DNA from: Tepidibacter hydrothermalis
GTDB lineage: Bacteria > Bacillota > Clostridia > Peptostreptococcales > Peptostreptococcaceae
Length of the DNA stretch: 64,000 bases
Reading direction: 5' to 3'
NCBI RefSeq assembly: GCF_029542625.1
Contig: NZ_CP120733.1
Coordinates: 620,001 to 684,000, forward strand
Below are positions 63,782 to 64,000 of this stretch, piece by piece. Position numbers and translations under genes: made by a program. Within the stretch, counting starts at the first letter, position 1; each line of letters begins with the position of its first letter. Below the pieces are notes generated by a model. That model had not been told where the DNA came from. It was given only the letters and a program-made list of their open reading frames with translations, and made no database searches.

Positions 63782-64000
63782 TAAAGAGCAATAAAGGATT
63801 AACACTTGTAGAACTTATAGTTAGTTTAGCGATACTGGGAATTATTATTGCGCCTCTGTCATCTTTTTTCGTAAATACAGTAAAAGTAAACAAAGACTCA
63901 GAAAATCAAATGATTGCAAATCAATTAGCACAAAAGTATATGGAACAGCTAAAATTCTCAGATAGTATAGAACTTACAGATGAAGGTGAACAAGAAGTAA
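63778..64000 (+). CDS. Prepilin-like (PilV/minor pseudopilin) protein, 3' end outside window
   Basis: The ATG overlaps the preceding stop by 4 nt (ATGA). The product starts MIKSNKGLTLVELIVSLAIL with a prepilin peptidase site (G7-L8) and Glu at mature +5, then GIIIAPLSSFFVNTVKVN. Leu rather than Phe at mature +1 and the APLSSFF continuation resemble minor pilins. The frame remains open to the window edge after 74 codons, so the protein is incomplete. Confidence 0.88.
   Translation, partial: MIKSNKGLTLVELIVSLAILGIIIAPLSSFFVNTVKVNKDSENQMIANQLAQKYMEQLKFSDSIELTDEGEQEV

Overview
The window is low-GC, AT-rich chromosomal DNA from a motile anaerobic member of the Clostridia (Firmicutes). Gene content (class I hybrid cluster protein, GatCAB, a tig-clpP-clpX-lon-ysxC block, an RNase PH/RdgB fusion, Gram-positive type IV pili under a c-di-GMP-II riboswitch, many chemoreceptors), GGAGG-type ribosome sites and frequent TTG/GTG starts all fit; a Peptostreptococcaceae-like genus is my best guess, but the sequence alone does not prove it. 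No rRNA, tRNA or CRISPR array was seen.

Layout. 1-8.4 kb: three paralogous chemoreceptors (the first cut by the window edge) with an HD-GYP protein, an unknown membrane coiled-coil protein and a 2-hydroxyacid dehydrogenase. 8.5-15 kb: a small thiamine-binding-family protein, then ligA and gatCAB. 15.6-23.1 kb: an oligopeptide ABC importer (oppBCDF plus two near-identical oppA genes). 23.1-30.3 kb: a possible ADP-ribosyltransferase-fold protein, an AIR-synthase-like protein, a cell-wall amidase, an RNase PH/RdgB fusion, a phosphodiesterase and a UPF0316 membrane protein. 31-40 kb: an ArsB/NhaD-type permease, tig, clpP, clpX, a chromate-transporter pair, lon and ysxC. 40-49 kb: an amino-acid permease and a P-loop ATPase gene split by an inserted 6.08-kb element. 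49-54.5 kb: small unknown genes and two more chemoreceptors. 54.7-64 kb: a type IV pilus locus (pilB, pilT, pilC, c-di-GMP-II riboswitch, pilA, pilD, pilM, pilN, pilO and a further pseudopilin running off the window).

Two things stand out. First, a large serine recombinase, a 56-aa protein, a chemoreceptor and hybrid cluster protein form a 6,080-bp integrative element bounded by an 11-bp direct repeat. The two flanking half-genes join exactly in frame into a 359-residue ATPase if the element is removed. It is therefore precisely excisable on paper, and could be either a simple integrative element or a gene-control (skin-like) element. Second, the intergenic DNA is full of structured repeats. 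There are about 200-bp near-palindromes that share conserved unpaired motifs while their stems covary (six copies and a half copy, arranged as convergent pairs at three loci). A 75-nt hairpin family shares part of their core. A 110-bp two-hairpin family often contains a DnaA-box-like sequence. A fourth family has a GNRA-type tetraloop hairpin.

Regulatory logic visible in the sequence: the pilin operon carries a c-di-GMP-II aptamer whose closing stem overlaps a terminator, as expected for an ON switch. An HD-GYP protein (candidate c-di-GMP phosphodiesterase) sits elsewhere in the same window. Six chemoreceptors plus type IV pili suggest an organism investing in taxis and surface behaviour.
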